From NCBI GenBank assembly GCA_937864045.1, contig CALMIF010000129.1, forward strand, positions 1-49,525: a DNA stretch of 49,525 nt, in the 5' to 3' direction. Shown here one piece after another: positions 41,372 to 49,525 of the stretch; within the stretch, counting starts at the first letter, position 1, and each line of letters opens with the position of its first letter. Below the pieces are notes generated by a model. The model saw nothing but the letters and a program-made list of their open reading frames with translations. It made no database searches and was not told where the DNA came from. The translations under genes were made by a program, and so were the position numbers. This DNA is from an uncultured Aquabacterium sp. Lineage in GTDB: Bacteria; Pseudomonadota; Gammaproteobacteria; Burkholderiales; Burkholderiaceae_C.

Positions 41372-42151
41372 ATGCTCGACACGCTCAAAGGCAAGACCGC
41401 CATCGTCACCGGCTCCACCAGCGGCATCGGACTGGGCATCGCCCTGGCCCTGGCGCGGCAGGGCGCCAACCTGATGCTCAACGGCTTCGGCGACGCCGAG
41501 GGTGCCAAGGCCGAGGTCGCGAAACTGGGTGGCCGGGTCAGCTACCACGGCGCCGACATGAGCAAGCCGGCCGAGATCGAGGCCATGGTGCGGGCCTGCG
41601 AGGCCGAGTTCGGCGCGGTCGACATCCTGGTCAACAACGCCGGCATCCAGCATGTGGCCAAGGTCGAGGACTTTCCGGTCGACCGCTGGGACGCGATCAT
41701 CGCGATCAACCTGTCCAGCGTCTTCCATGCCACCCGCGCCGCGCTGCCGGGCATGCGGGCCCGCAACTGGGGCCGGGTGATCAACATCGCCTCCACCCAC
41801 GGCCTGGTGGCCTCGGCCGAGAAGTCGGCCTACGTGGCGGCCAAGCACGGCGTCGTCGGCTTCACCAAGGCCGCCGCGCTGGAAAGCGCCACCACCGGCG
41901 TCACCCACAACGCCATCTGCCCGGGCTGGGTGCTGACGCCGCTGGTGCAGAAGCAGGTCGATGCCCGCGCCGCCGCGGCGGGCGTCAGCAACGACGAGGC
42001 CAAGCGCCAGCTGCTGTCGGAAAAGCAGCCCTCGCTGCAGTTCACCACGCCCGAGCAGCTGGGCGAACTGGCCGTGTTCCTGTGCTCCAGCGCTGCCGAC
42101 AACGTGCGCGGCCAGGCCTGGGCGATGGACGGCGGCTGGACTGCGCAGTAA
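41372..42151 (+). CDS. bdhA: 3-Hydroxybutyrate dehydrogenase (SDR)
   Basis: A 259-residue short-chain dehydrogenase. MLDTLKGKTAIVTGSTSGIGLGIA (NAD binding), NNAGIQHVAKVEDFP, INIASTHGLVASAEKSAYVAAKHGVVG (Ser, Tyr-x3-Lys) and AICPGWVLTPLVQKQVDARA are near-identical in pattern to D-3-hydroxybutyrate dehydrogenases that feed the products of polyhydroxybutyrate breakdown into acetoacetate. The 82-base divergent gap with the hydrolase gene should carry both promoters. A GC-rich palindromic repeat follows its stop. Confidence 0.9.
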   Translation: MLDTLKGKTAIVTGSTSGIGLGIALALARQGANLMLNGFGDAEGAKAEVAKLGGRVSYHGADMSKPAEIEAMVRACEAEFGAVDILVNNAGIQHVAKVEDFPVDRWDAIIAINLSSVFHATRAALPGMRARNWGRVINIASTHGLVASAEKSAYVAAKHGVVGFTKAAALESATTGVTHNAICPGWVLTPLVQKQVDARAAAAGVSNDEAKRQLLSEKQPSLQFTTPEQLGELAVFLCSSAADNVRGQAWAMDGGWTAQ

Positions 42152-42168
42152 CAGTAACCGGGGCACCC

Positions 42169-42240
42169 GGCGGCGGGGTCCCGCCGCCACCCGCCGGGCG
42201 GGTCGGCCGGCCGGCTTGGGGCGGCCCGGCGCTCGACCGG
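42169..42240. repeat. GC-rich palindromic repeat region with core copy 2
   Basis: A perfect 9-bp hairpin (GGCGGCGGG at 42169, CCCGCCGCC at 42180) is followed by a core at 42209-42235 identical over 27 bases to 28781-28807. It lies in the gap between convergent bdhA and the SIMPL gene and may double as a terminator. No gene is seen in the 112-base gap. Confidence 0.8.
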
Positions 42241-42263
42241 CCCCGCTTCGTCAGCCAGCAGGG

Positions 42264-43040
42264 TTACCGGGGCGATAGCTGGATGCTGCCGCTCACGCTG
42301 ACCGTCACCGTCGTGCGCCCCGGCTCCACCGGCTGCGCCTGCTCGGCCATGGCCATGGGCGCGGCGGCGGCGCGGAACATCGGCGCCGGCATGGGCGAGC
42401 CGCTCTCGCCGGCGTTGACCGACACCTCGCGCAGGCTGTAGCTGGCGAAGCCGAACTGCTGGGCGTGGGCCGCCGCACGTGCCTTGAAGCGGTCGATGGC
42501 CTGGGCCGCCACCTCGGCCTCGGTCTTCTCGCGCACCTCGCGCGACAGGCCGAACGCCACCCGCGTGACGGCCAGCCCGCCGCTGCCGCCCAGTCGGCCG
42601 GCCAGCTGGGTGATGGTGGCGATGTCGCTGCCCTCCAGCACCAGCTCGGCCCGGCCCTGCCAGCCGGCGATGGCCGGCGCCGCACCGGCGCGGGCGGCAT
42701 AGCGCGGCGTCACCTGGAAGGCACCGGTGCGCACGTCCACCTGGCCGGCGCGTGCCGACTTGCGCGCCTCGGCCAGCGCGGCGTCCAGCGCCTGGCGCAG
42801 CTGGCCCTGCACCGTGGCGGCCTCGGCGCCCTCGCGGGTGGCCGCCAGCGTGATCGACAGCAGGTCCTGCGGCACCTCGCGGCTGGCCTCGGCGCTGAGG
42901 TTGATCACGTTCTGCGGCGCCGACTGCCAGACCGTCACCGGGTTGGACTGGGCCTGCGCGGCACCCGCGGTCCAGGCCAGGCAGGCCAGCGGCAGCAGCA
43001 GGCGGCGGGTGAACAGGCGGGCGGATGTCGAGGCGGGCAT
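42264..43040 (-). CDS. SIMPL-domain periplasmic protein
   Basis: A 258-residue exported protein. Signal peptide MPASTSARLFTRRLLLPLACLAWTAGAAQAQ, then a SIMPL (DUF541) domain: INLSAEASREVPQDLLSITLAATREGAEAATVQGQLRQALDAALAEAR...FQVTPRYA...GWQGRAELVLEG and VNAGESGSPMPAPMFRAAA. The E. coli relative YggE is tied to oxidative stress, but the biochemical role is unknown. Its promoter region is shared with the divergent OmpR-like regulator. A long upstream alternative start is rejected because the signal peptide begins at 43040. Confidence 0.9.
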   Translation of the reverse strand: MPASTSARLFTRRLLLPLACLAWTAGAAQAQSNPVTVWQSAPQNVINLSAEASREVPQDLLSITLAATREGAEAATVQGQLRQALDAALAEARKSARAGQVDVRTGAFQVTPRYAARAGAAPAIAGWQGRAELVLEGSDIATITQLAGRLGGSGGLAVTRVAFGLSREVREKTEAEVAAQAIDRFKARAAAHAQQFGFASYSLREVSVNAGESGSPMPAPMFRAAAAPMAMAEQAQPVEPGRTTVTVSVSGSIQLSPR

Positions 43041-43177
43041 GGTCTTCTCGCAGGCGGATTGAACTGGGCGGATGATCGGCGCCAAGCGCCGCACGGGCAC
43101 GGGTGCAGTGTCGCTGCGCCCTGTTGCTGCACTGTTCGTGGCTGACGTCACGGGCCGCAGGCCGGGCCCGGACCCAG

Positions 43178-43243
43178 TTGTAACAGAGGGTCAGAGCCGG
43201 GCCGTTGCCCCGGAACCCGGCCTGCACAATGCCGCTGTTACAA
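43178..43243. promoter_or_regulatory. Inverted TTGTAACAG/CTGTTACAA pair before the OmpR-like gene
   Basis: TTGTAACAG (43178-43186) and CTGTTACAA (43235-43243) are perfect inverted copies 48 bases apart. TGTAACA-type half-sites are bound by several OmpR-family regulators, including OmpR and RstA. The second copy is just upstream of the AGGAG ribosome site (43247-43251) of the regulator, suggesting autoregulation and possible control of the divergent SIMPL gene. Confidence 0.5.
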
Positions 43244-43256
43244 ATCAGGAGCCAGG

Positions 43257-43991
43257 ATGAGCAACGCTGCCAACGCCCGCCCGGACCGCATCGTCGTGGT
43301 CGACGACGACGCGCGCATCCGCGACCTGCTGCGCCGCTACCTGACGCAGGAGGGCTTCGACGTGCTGCTGGCCGAGGACAGCAAGGCGCTGAACCGGCTG
43401 ATGACGCGCGAGAACATCGACATGCTCGTGCTCGACCTGATGCTGCCCGGCGAGGACGGCCTGTCGATCTGCCGCCGGCTGCGCGCGGCCAACGACACCA
43501 CGCCGATCATCATGCTGACAGCCAAGGTCGAGGACGTGGACCGCATCGTCGGCCTGGAGGTGGGCGCCGACGACTACCTGCCCAAGCCCTTCAACCCGCG
43601 CGAGCTGCTGGCGCGCATCCACGCCGTGCTGCGCCGCCGGCCGGTGCAGGAAGCGCCGGGCGCGCCCAGCAAGGAAGCGCAGGTGATCAACTTCGGCCCC
43701 TTCGAGTTCGACCTGTCGCAGCGCCGCCTGACCAAGGACGGCGAGGTGCTGGCGCTGACCACCGGCGAGTTCTCGATGCTCAAGGCCCTGGTGCGCCACC
43801 CGCGCCAGCCGCTGTCGCGCGACAAGCTGGCGCAGCTGGCACGGGGGCGCGACTTCGAGCCCTTCGACCGCAGCCTGGATGTGCAGGTCTCGCGCCTGCG
43901 CAAGCTGATCGAGCCCGATCCGTCGCAGCCACGCTACATCCAGACGGTGTGGGGCGTGGGCTACGTGTTCGTGCCGGACGGCGCAGGTTGA
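43257..43991 (+). CDS. ompR: OmpR-family response regulator
   Basis: A 244-residue two-domain regulator. Receiver: acidic VVVDDDARIRDLL, phospho-acceptor Asp60 in MLVLDLMLPGEDG, Thr in IIMLTAK and Lys in YLPKPFNPREL. C-terminal winged helix: FGPFEFDLSQRRLTKDG...LTTGEFSMLKALVRHPRQPLSRDKL...DVQVSRLRKLIEPDP...IQTVWGVGYVFVPDG. The RRRPVQEAP linker and strong similarity to OmpR in Betaproteobacteria support the name. It is followed by its kinase after 31 bases. Confidence 0.92.
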   Translation: MSNAANARPDRIVVVDDDARIRDLLRRYLTQEGFDVLLAEDSKALNRLMTRENIDMLVLDLMLPGEDGLSICRRLRAANDTTPIIMLTAKVEDVDRIVGLEVGADDYLPKPFNPRELLARIHAVLRRRPVQEAPGAPSKEAQVINFGPFEFDLSQRRLTKDGEVLALTTGEFSMLKALVRHPRQPLSRDKLAQLARGRDFEPFDRSLDVQVSRLRKLIEPDPSQPRYIQTVWGVGYVFVPDGAG

Positions 43992-44022
43992 GCGCGCCCC
44001 GCGCCATGCCGTCCATGGCGCG

Positions 44023-45450
44023 ATGTACCCTGCGTTCCTCGTCGACTCCACGGGCATTCCCTTGACCCAGCAGAAGGTGGCGCTCAGCCTGTTCTGGCGC
44101 ACGTTCTTCCTGTTGCTGCTGCTGCTGGTGGCTGTGGTGGCGGCCTGGGCGGTCACCTGGCGCGCGGTCGACCCCGGCACCTGGCTGGGCCCGCGCAACG
44201 TGGCCCACCTGGCCAGCGACCTGCGCATGAGCGCCGAAGCCCTGCGCGCCAGCGACCGCGCCAGCCGCCCGGCCCTGCTGGCCAACCTGGCGCGGCGCGA
44301 GGGCCTGGTGCTGCAGCCGCGCAACGTGGCCGATGTCTGGACCACGCCCGCCGGCAACGACGGCCTGGCCCGCCTGGCCGCCGACCTGCGCGCCCGCCTG
44401 GGCCCCGAGCTGGTGGTCACCAGCAGCCTGAACGGCACGCCGGGCGTGTGGTTTGGCTTCGTGGTCGACCGCGAGGCCTGGTGGCTGCAGGCGCCGGCCG
44501 CGCTGATGGCCTCGCCGCCCGACCGGCACGACCTGTTCTGGGTGCTCGGCAGCGTGCTGGTCACGCTGGCGGGCGTGGTGCTGATCGCTCAGGCGATCAA
44601 CCGGCCGCTGCGCCAGCTGTCCTTCGCGGCCAGCCGCATCCGCGGCGGCGAGTTCGACTCGCGCCTGGACGAGACCACCATCACCAGCGAGATCCGCGAG
44701 GTGAACAGGGGCTTCAACCGCATGGCGCGCGAGCTGGCCAAGGTCGAAGAAGACCGCGCGGTGATGCTCGCCGGCATCAGCCATGACCTGCGCACGCCGC
44801 TGGCACGCCTGCGGCTGGAAGCCGAGATGAGCGTCATCGACGACGAGGCCCGCAGCAACATGGCCGACGACATTGACCAGCTCGACGCCATCATCGACAA
44901 GTTCATGGACTACGCCCGCCCCGGCGAGACCCATGTGCGTGCGGTGCTGCTGTCCAAGCTGATCGACAAGGAGGCGGCGGCCTTCCGTGATCCGTCGGAG
45001 ATCCGCATCACCTCGCGTGTGGCCATCGACCTGGAGGTGCTGGCCGACGAGGTGGAGCTGGGCCGCGTCTTCAGCAACCTGTTCGAGAACGCGCGCCGCT
45101 ACGGCCGCACCATCGACACCGGCATCGCGATGGTGACGGTGAGCTACACCCGCACCGGCGGCTGGGTGATCTGCACCGTGCGTGACCACGGCCCTGGCGT
45201 GGCGCCCGAGAAGCTGGGCCAGTTGACCACGCCCTTCTTCCGCGGTGACGCAGCGCGCACCGCGGCCACCGGCGCCGGCCTGGGCCTGGCCATCGTCGAG
45301 AAGGCGATGCAGCGCATGGGCGGCCAGGTGGAGGTGGCGAACGCACCCGAAGGCGGCCTGGTGGTGCACCTGCGGCTGCGCCATGCGCGGCAGTCGCGCC
45401 TCACCGGCATCAGCGGCGGCAACGCCGTCACCACGCGGCCCGGGGCCTGA
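44023..45450 (+). CDS. envZ: EnvZ-like sensor histidine kinase
   Basis: A 475-residue membrane kinase. TM1 is about 22-45 and TM2 about 171-190, enclosing a ~125-residue periplasmic sensor. HAMP follows (INRPLRQLSFAASRIRGGEFDSRLDE). The phospho-accepting His254 lies in MLAGISHDLRTPLARLRLE, and the ATPase domain has N (LFENARRYG), G1 (VRDHGPGVAPEKL), F (PFFRGD) and G2 (GAGLGLAIVEKA). It phosphorylates the upstream regulator in response to envelope or osmotic cues. Start at ATG 44023, though a start a few codons later (near the LTQQKVAL helix) is possible. Confidence 0.92.
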   Translation: MYPAFLVDSTGIPLTQQKVALSLFWRTFFLLLLLLVAVVAAWAVTWRAVDPGTWLGPRNVAHLASDLRMSAEALRASDRASRPALLANLARREGLVLQPRNVADVWTTPAGNDGLARLAADLRARLGPELVVTSSLNGTPGVWFGFVVDREAWWLQAPAALMASPPDRHDLFWVLGSVLVTLAGVVLIAQAINRPLRQLSFAASRIRGGEFDSRLDETTITSEIREVNRGFNRMARELAKVEEDRAVMLAGISHDLRTPLARLRLEAEMSVIDDEARSNMADDIDQLDAIIDKFMDYARPGETHVRAVLLSKLIDKEAAAFRDPSEIRITSRVAIDLEVLADEVELGRVFSNLFENARRYGRTIDTGIAMVTVSYTRTGGWVICTVRDHGPGVAPEKLGQLTTPFFRGDAARTAATGAGLGLAIVEKAMQRMGGQVEVANAPEGGLVVHLRLRHARQSRLTGISGGNAVTTRPGA

Positions 45451-45469
45451 ACCCCGCACGCGCCGCTGC

Positions 45470-45970
45470 TCAGCCGGCGCGCAGCAGCAGGCAGACGGCC
45501 CGCGCCTCGATGGCGCGCAACTCGCCCACCGGGCCCAGCTTCTCGGCGGTCTTGGCCTTCACGTTGACCTGGCCGGCCGCCAGCCCCAGCAGCGCCGCGA
45601 TGCGCTCGACCATCGCCGGAATGTGCGGCGCCAGCTTGGGCGCCTGGGCGACGATGGTGCTGTCGATGTTGCCGATCTGCCAGCCGGCGGCGCGCACGCG
45701 CCGGGCCGCCTCGGCCAGCAGCACGCCCGAATCGGCGCCCTTGAATTGCGGGTCGGTGTCGGGAAAGTGCCGGCCGATGTCGCCCAGCGCCGCCGCGCCC
45801 AGCAGGGCGTCGGTGATCGCATGCAGCAGCGCGTCGGCATCGCTGTGGCCCAGCAGGCCGTGGCTGTGCGGGATGGTGATGCCGCCCAGCACCAGCGGCC
45901 GGCCCGCCACCAGCTGGTGCACGTCCCAGCCCTCGCCGATGCGGATGGTCGGCAGCGCAGGCGCGGTCAT
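45470..45970 (-). CDS. ispF: IspF, 2-C-methyl-D-erythritol 2,4-cyclodiphosphate synthase
   Basis: A 166-residue enzyme of the non-mevalonate isoprenoid pathway. Metal ligands Asp16 and His18 ([10 protein letters not shown]), the [31 protein letters not shown] block and [14 protein letters not shown] are canonical. The C-terminus keeps [13 protein letters not shown]. Its ATG overlaps the stop of ispD by 4 bases, giving coupled expression of consecutive pathway steps. A weak 7-bp hairpin (45459-45481) overlaps its stop. Confidence 0.96.
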   Translation of the reverse strand: MTAPALPTIRIGEGWDVHQLVAGRPLVLGGITIPHSHGLLGHSDADALLHAITDALLGAAALGDIGRHFPDTDPQFKGADSGVLLAEAARRVRAAGWQIGNIDSTIVAQAPKLAPHIPAMVERIAALLGLAAGQVNVKAKTAEKLGPVGELRAIEARAVCLLLRAG

Positions 45971-46689
45971 GCCGCTTCTCCACGCGTCGCCAGCAGGCGC
46001 TCGGCCAGCGCAAAGTCGCCCGGCCAGGTGAGCTTGAAGTTCTCGACCTCGCCGCGCACCAGCTTCGGGCGGTGGCCCAGCGCCTCGACGGCGCTGGCCT
46101 CGTCGGTGACGGCGTCGGCCGCGCCACGCAGCGCCGGCTCCAGCAGGCCCAGGCGGAACATCTGCGGCGTCTGCGCGGCCCACTTGCCGGTGCGGTCCAC
46201 GGTGGCGGCAACGCGGTCGCCGTCGGCCTGCTTCACCGTGTCGGCCAGCGGCAGCGCCAGCAGGCCGCCGACCTCGTCGTCGACGCAGGCATCGATCAGG
46301 CGGTCGACCCAAGCCGCACGCAGCAGGCAGCGGGCGGCATCGTGCACCAGCACCCAGTCGTGCGGCTGGGCGCCGCGTGCGCACAACTCGGCCAGGCCGT
46401 TGGCCACGCTTTCCGCCCGGCTGGCGCCGCCGCAGCGCGCCACCCAGCCACGCTCGCCCGTGAAGCCAGGCACGCTGGCCTCGAACTGGTCATCATCCGG
46501 CGCCAGCACCACCAGGGTGGCGTCCAGGCGATCGACCCGGCCGAGTGCGGCCAATGTATGGGCCACCACCGGCGCGCCGCCGATGGCCTGGTACTGCTTG
46601 GGCTGCAGCGTGCCAGCGCGGCTGCCGCTGCCGGCGCAGGGCACCAGCGCGTAGCAGCGGGGCTCTTGCCCAACCGTGAAACTCGTCAT
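45967..46689 (-). CDS. ispD: IspD, 2-C-methyl-D-erythritol 4-phosphate cytidylyltransferase
   Basis: A 240-residue nucleotidyltransferase. The CTP-binding signature [30 protein letters not shown] is present, as are [23 protein letters not shown] and [13 protein letters not shown], ending with [11 protein letters not shown] and [15 protein letters not shown]. It converts MEP and CTP into CDP-ME. Divergent from mfd; the 85-base gap is described separately. Confidence 0.95.
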   Translation of the reverse strand: MTSFTVGQEPRCYALVPCAGSGSRAGTLQPKQYQAIGGAPVVAHTLAALGRVDRLDATLVVLAPDDDQFEASVPGFTGERGWVARCGGASRAESVANGLAELCARGAQPHDWVLVHDAARCLLRAAWVDRLIDACVDDEVGGLLALPLADTVKQADGDRVAATVDRTGKWAAQTPQMFRLGLLEPALRGAADAVTDEASAVEALGHRPKLVRGEVENFKLTWPGDFALAERLLATRGEAA

Positions 46690-46696
46690 GGGCCGG

Positions 46697-46748
46697 ATTC
46701 TAGAATTCGGCCCTTCGCACGCCCCGGCGCACTGGCTCCGGGGCGTGC
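46697..46748 (+). promoter_or_regulatory. Palindromic -10-like element and 11-bp leader hairpin before mfd
   Basis: A GATTCTAGAATTC palindrome carries TAGAAT (-10-like) on both strands (46701-46706 plus, 46697-46702 minus). A few bases later GCACGCCCCGG (46717-46727) pairs perfectly with CCGGGGCGTGC (46738-46748), a stem that would lie in the mfd 5' leader. No T-run follows. No Shine-Dalgarno is obvious before ATG 46775. Confidence 0.5.
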
Positions 46749-46774
46749 TGGCATTTCCGCCGCTTCAACATCAC

Positions 46775-49525
46775 CATGCAACTGCCCGTCATCGCCGCCG
46801 GAAAGCGCTTCACCCTGCCCCGACCCACCGGCTCGGGCGATGCGCTGCTGCTGGCCCGCTTCGCCCAGGCCCGCGCGGGCGCGAAGCAGCTGCTGGCCAT
46901 CGTCACCGCCGAGCCGGCCGACGCCCAGCGCCTGGCCGACGAGCTGCCCTTCTTCGCACCCGGCCTGCGGGTGGCGGTGTTTCCTGACTGGGAGACCCTG
47001 CCCTACGACAGCTTCAGCCCGCACCAGGACCTGATCAGCGAGCGCCTGGCCACGCTCTGGCGCATCCACTCGGGTGATGTCGACGTGGTGCTGCTGCCGG
47101 CCACCACCGCGTTGACGCGGCTGGCGCCGCCCAGCTTCCTGGCCGGCACCACCTTCCAGTTCAAGCAGAAGACCAGGCTGGACGAGGCGGCGCTGAAGGC
47201 GCAGCTGACCCTGGCCGGCTACAACCATGTCAGCCAGGTCGTGTCGCCGGGTGAATACGCCGTGCGCGGCGGCCTGATCGACCTGTTTCCGATGGGCAGC
47301 CTGGTGCCGTACCGGGTGGACCTGTTCGACGACGAGGTCGATTCGATCCGCACCTTCGACCCCGACAGCCAGCGCAGCCTGTACCCGGTGCCCGAGGTGC
47401 GGCTGCTGCCGGGCCGCGAGTTCCCGATGGACGAGGCGGCGCGGGCCACCTTCCGCCAGCGCTGGCGCGAGAAGCTGGACGGCGATCCGACCAAGAGCCG
47501 CATCTACAAGGACATCGCGCAGGGCATCGCCACCGCCGGCATCGAGTACTACCTGCCGCTGTTCTTCGAGCAGACGGGCACGATCTTCAGCTACCTGGGC
47601 GAGGCGGCGCACCTGGTGCTGCATGGCGAGGTGGACGCGGCGCTGGACCGCTTCTGGACCGACACGCGTGAGCGCCACCGCTTCATCGCCGCCGACCCCG
47701 ACCGGCCGGTGCTGGCGCCGGAGGAGATCTTCCAGCGCAGCGACGAGTTCTTCACCAATGCGAACAAGCACGCGGTGCTGGTGGTGCGCGGCAACGACCC
47801 CGTGGACTGGGCTCGCCCGCTGCCCGACGTGGCCGCCGACCGCAGCGCCACCGAGCCGCTGGCCCGCTTCAACCGCCACCTGGACAGCACGCCTGCCCGC
47901 GTGCTGATCGTCGCCGAGAGCGAAGGCCGGCGCGAGAGCCTGCTGGAGCTGCTGCGTGACCACAAGATCGAGCCGCCCAGCGTGGCGACGCTGGCCGAGT
48001 TCGAACAGAGCGACGAGAAGTTCTGCATCACCGCCGCGCCGCTGGCCGCAGGCTTTCACTGGTTCGAGCCCGACGCCCAGCCCGCCGTCTCGATCCAGTT
48101 CATCACCGAGACCGAGCTCTTCGCCAGCGCGCCGCAGGCCCGGCGCCGGCGCAAGCAGGAGCAGACGAGCAGCGTCGACGCACTGATCAAGGACCTGTCG
48201 GAGCTGAAGATCGGCGACCCGGTGGTGCATGCCAGCCACGGCATCGGCCGCTACCAGGGGCTGATCCACATCGACCTCGGCGACGGGGCCAGCGAGTTCC
48301 TGCACCTGACCTATGCCGACAAGGCCACGCTGTACGTGCCGGTGGCGCAACTGCACCTGATTTCCCGCTACACCGGCGTCAGCGCCGAGGAGGCGCCGCT
48401 GCACAAGCTGGGCAGCGGCCAGTGGGACAAGGCCCGCCGCAAGGCCGCCGAGCAGGTGCGCGATGCCGCGGCCGAGTTGCTGAACCTGTACGCCCGCCGC
48501 GCCGCCCGGGAAGGCCATGCCCACCGCTACAGCGCGCACGACTACGAGGCGTTTGCATCGAGCTTCGGCTTCGAGGAAACGCCCGACCAGCGCGCCGCCA
48601 TCCACGCGGTGATCCAGGACATGGTCAGCCCGCAGCCGATGGACCGCCTGGTCTGCGGCGACGTGGGCTTCGGCAAGACCGAGGTGGCGCTGCGGGCGGC
48701 CTTCATCGCCGTGATCGGCGGCAAGCAGGTGGCCATCCTGGCGCCGACCACGCTGCTGGCCGAGCAGCACTATCAGACGCTGGTCGACCGCTTCGGCCGC
48801 TGGCCGGTGCGCATCGCCGAGATGTCGCGCTTTCGCACCGCCAAGGAGGTGAAGCAGGCACTCGACGGCCTGGAAGCCGGCACGGTGGACATCGTGGTCG
48901 GCACGCACAAGCTGCTGAGCCCGGACGTCAAGTACAAGCGCCTGGGCCTGCTGGTGATCGACGAGGAACACCGCTTCGGCGTGCGCCACAAGGAGGCGAT
49001 CAAGGCCATGCGCGCCGAGGTCGACGTGCTGACCCTGACCGCCACGCCGATCCCGCGCACGCTGGGCATGGCGCTGGAAGGCCTGCGCGACCTGTCGGTC
49101 ATCGCCACCGCGCCGCAGCGGCGCCTGGCAATCAAGACCTTCGTGCGCAGCGAGGGCAACAGCGTGATCCGCGAGGCCGTGCTGCGCGAGTTGAAGCGCG
49201 GCGGCCAGGTCTACTTCCTGCACAACGACGTGGCCACCATCGAGGCCCGCCGCGCCAAGCTGGCCGAGATGCTGCCCGAGGCGCGCATCGCCGTGGCCCA
49301 CGGCCAGATGCCCGAGCGCGAGCTGGAGCGCGTGATGCGCGACTTCGTGGCGCAGCGCCACAACCTGCTGCTGTGCTCGACCATCATCGAGACCGGCATC
49401 GACGTGCCCAGTGCCAACACCATCGTCATCAGCCGCGCCGACAAGTTCGGCCTGGCCCAGCTGCACCAGTTGCGCGGCCGCGTGGGCCGCAGCCACCACC
49501 AGGCCTATGCCTACCTGCTGGTGCC
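46775..49525 (+). CDS. mfd: Mfd transcription-repair coupling factor (3' end cut by window)
   Basis: About 917 residues of Mfd are present; the family is ~1150 long and the rest lies past the window edge. UvrB-like N-terminal domains (FPDWETLPYDSFSPHQDLISERLATLW; GEYAVRGGLIDLFPMGS) are followed by the RNA polymerase-interacting domain (KIGDPVVHASHGIGRYQGL), then RecG-like helicase motifs: GDVGFGKTEVALRAAF (Walker A), LAPTTLLAEQHYQT, VIDEEHRFGVRHKE (DEEH), LTATPIPRTLGMAL and TIIETGIDVPSANT. It strips stalled RNA polymerase from DNA and recruits UvrA. The start MQLPVIAAGKRF matches the family. Confidence 0.96.

Overview
The window is a chromosomal segment of about 70% G+C. Its gene content and order point to a betaproteobacterium of the order Burkholderiales, probably the Leptothrix/Rubrivivax/Ideonella-like group. 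Reasons: the hemW-rdgB-rph-PP2C phosphatase-Ser/Thr kinase-yicC order, Bug-type solute receptors, a polyhydroxybutyrate-type 3-hydroxybutyrate dehydrogenase, several PEP-CTERM proteins, and an OmpR/EnvZ-ispDF-mfd block. This placement is inference from gene content; no rRNA gene is present.

Layout. 1-4.6 kb: 5' end of a truncated haemoglobin, a FlhG/MinD-like ATPase coupled to a GGDEF protein, then cheR-cheD-cheB. 4.6-10.1 kb: conserved housekeeping block (hemW, rdgB, rph, PP2C phosphatase, kinase; divergent yicC). 10.2-14.3 kb: a decayed type I restriction-modification locus (hsdM with an internal deletion, an in-frame hsdR::hsdS chimera) around an apparently intact antitoxin/PIN toxin pair. 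14.4-16.3 kb: soxYZ facing a YeeE/YedE thiosulfate transporter. 16.4-26 kb: a phosphorus and lipid region with a PEP-CTERM glycerophosphodiesterase, a glycosyltransferase fused to a headless second glycerophosphodiesterase, a membrane protein, a class III aminotransferase, a 5'-truncated phosphatidylserine decarboxylase, the alkaline phosphatase PhoX and a PEP-CTERM protein. 26-33.5 kb: CorA/ZntB transporter, an ArsJ-type organoarsenical operon (GAPDH-arsJ-arsR), an OlsB-like acyltransferase, an H1-like Lys/Ala/Pro protein and a PEP-CTERM phytase-like esterase. 33.7-38.1 kb: Bug receptor, flavin monooxygenase, a double alkylhydroperoxidase-domain protein, a broken second Bug gene next to an IS3-type remnant, and tRNA-Val. 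38.1-49.5 kb: relA, alpha/beta hydrolase, 3-hydroxybutyrate dehydrogenase, SIMPL protein, OmpR/EnvZ-like pair, ispF, ispD and mfd (cut by the window end).

Two themes stand out. First, Pho-box-like sites (two 7-nt repeats of the CTGTCAT/CCGTCAT type separated by 4 nt) lie upstream of most phosphorus genes and also upstream of the ArsJ-type operon. This suggests a PhoB-controlled island combining extracellular phosphoester scavenging, membrane-lipid remodelling and defence against arsenate. Second, at least five loci look like products of deletions that join gene pieces: hsdM, hsdR::hsdS, GT4::GDPD, psd and Bug/IS. They could reflect genome erosion or assembly collapse; reads across the junctions would decide.
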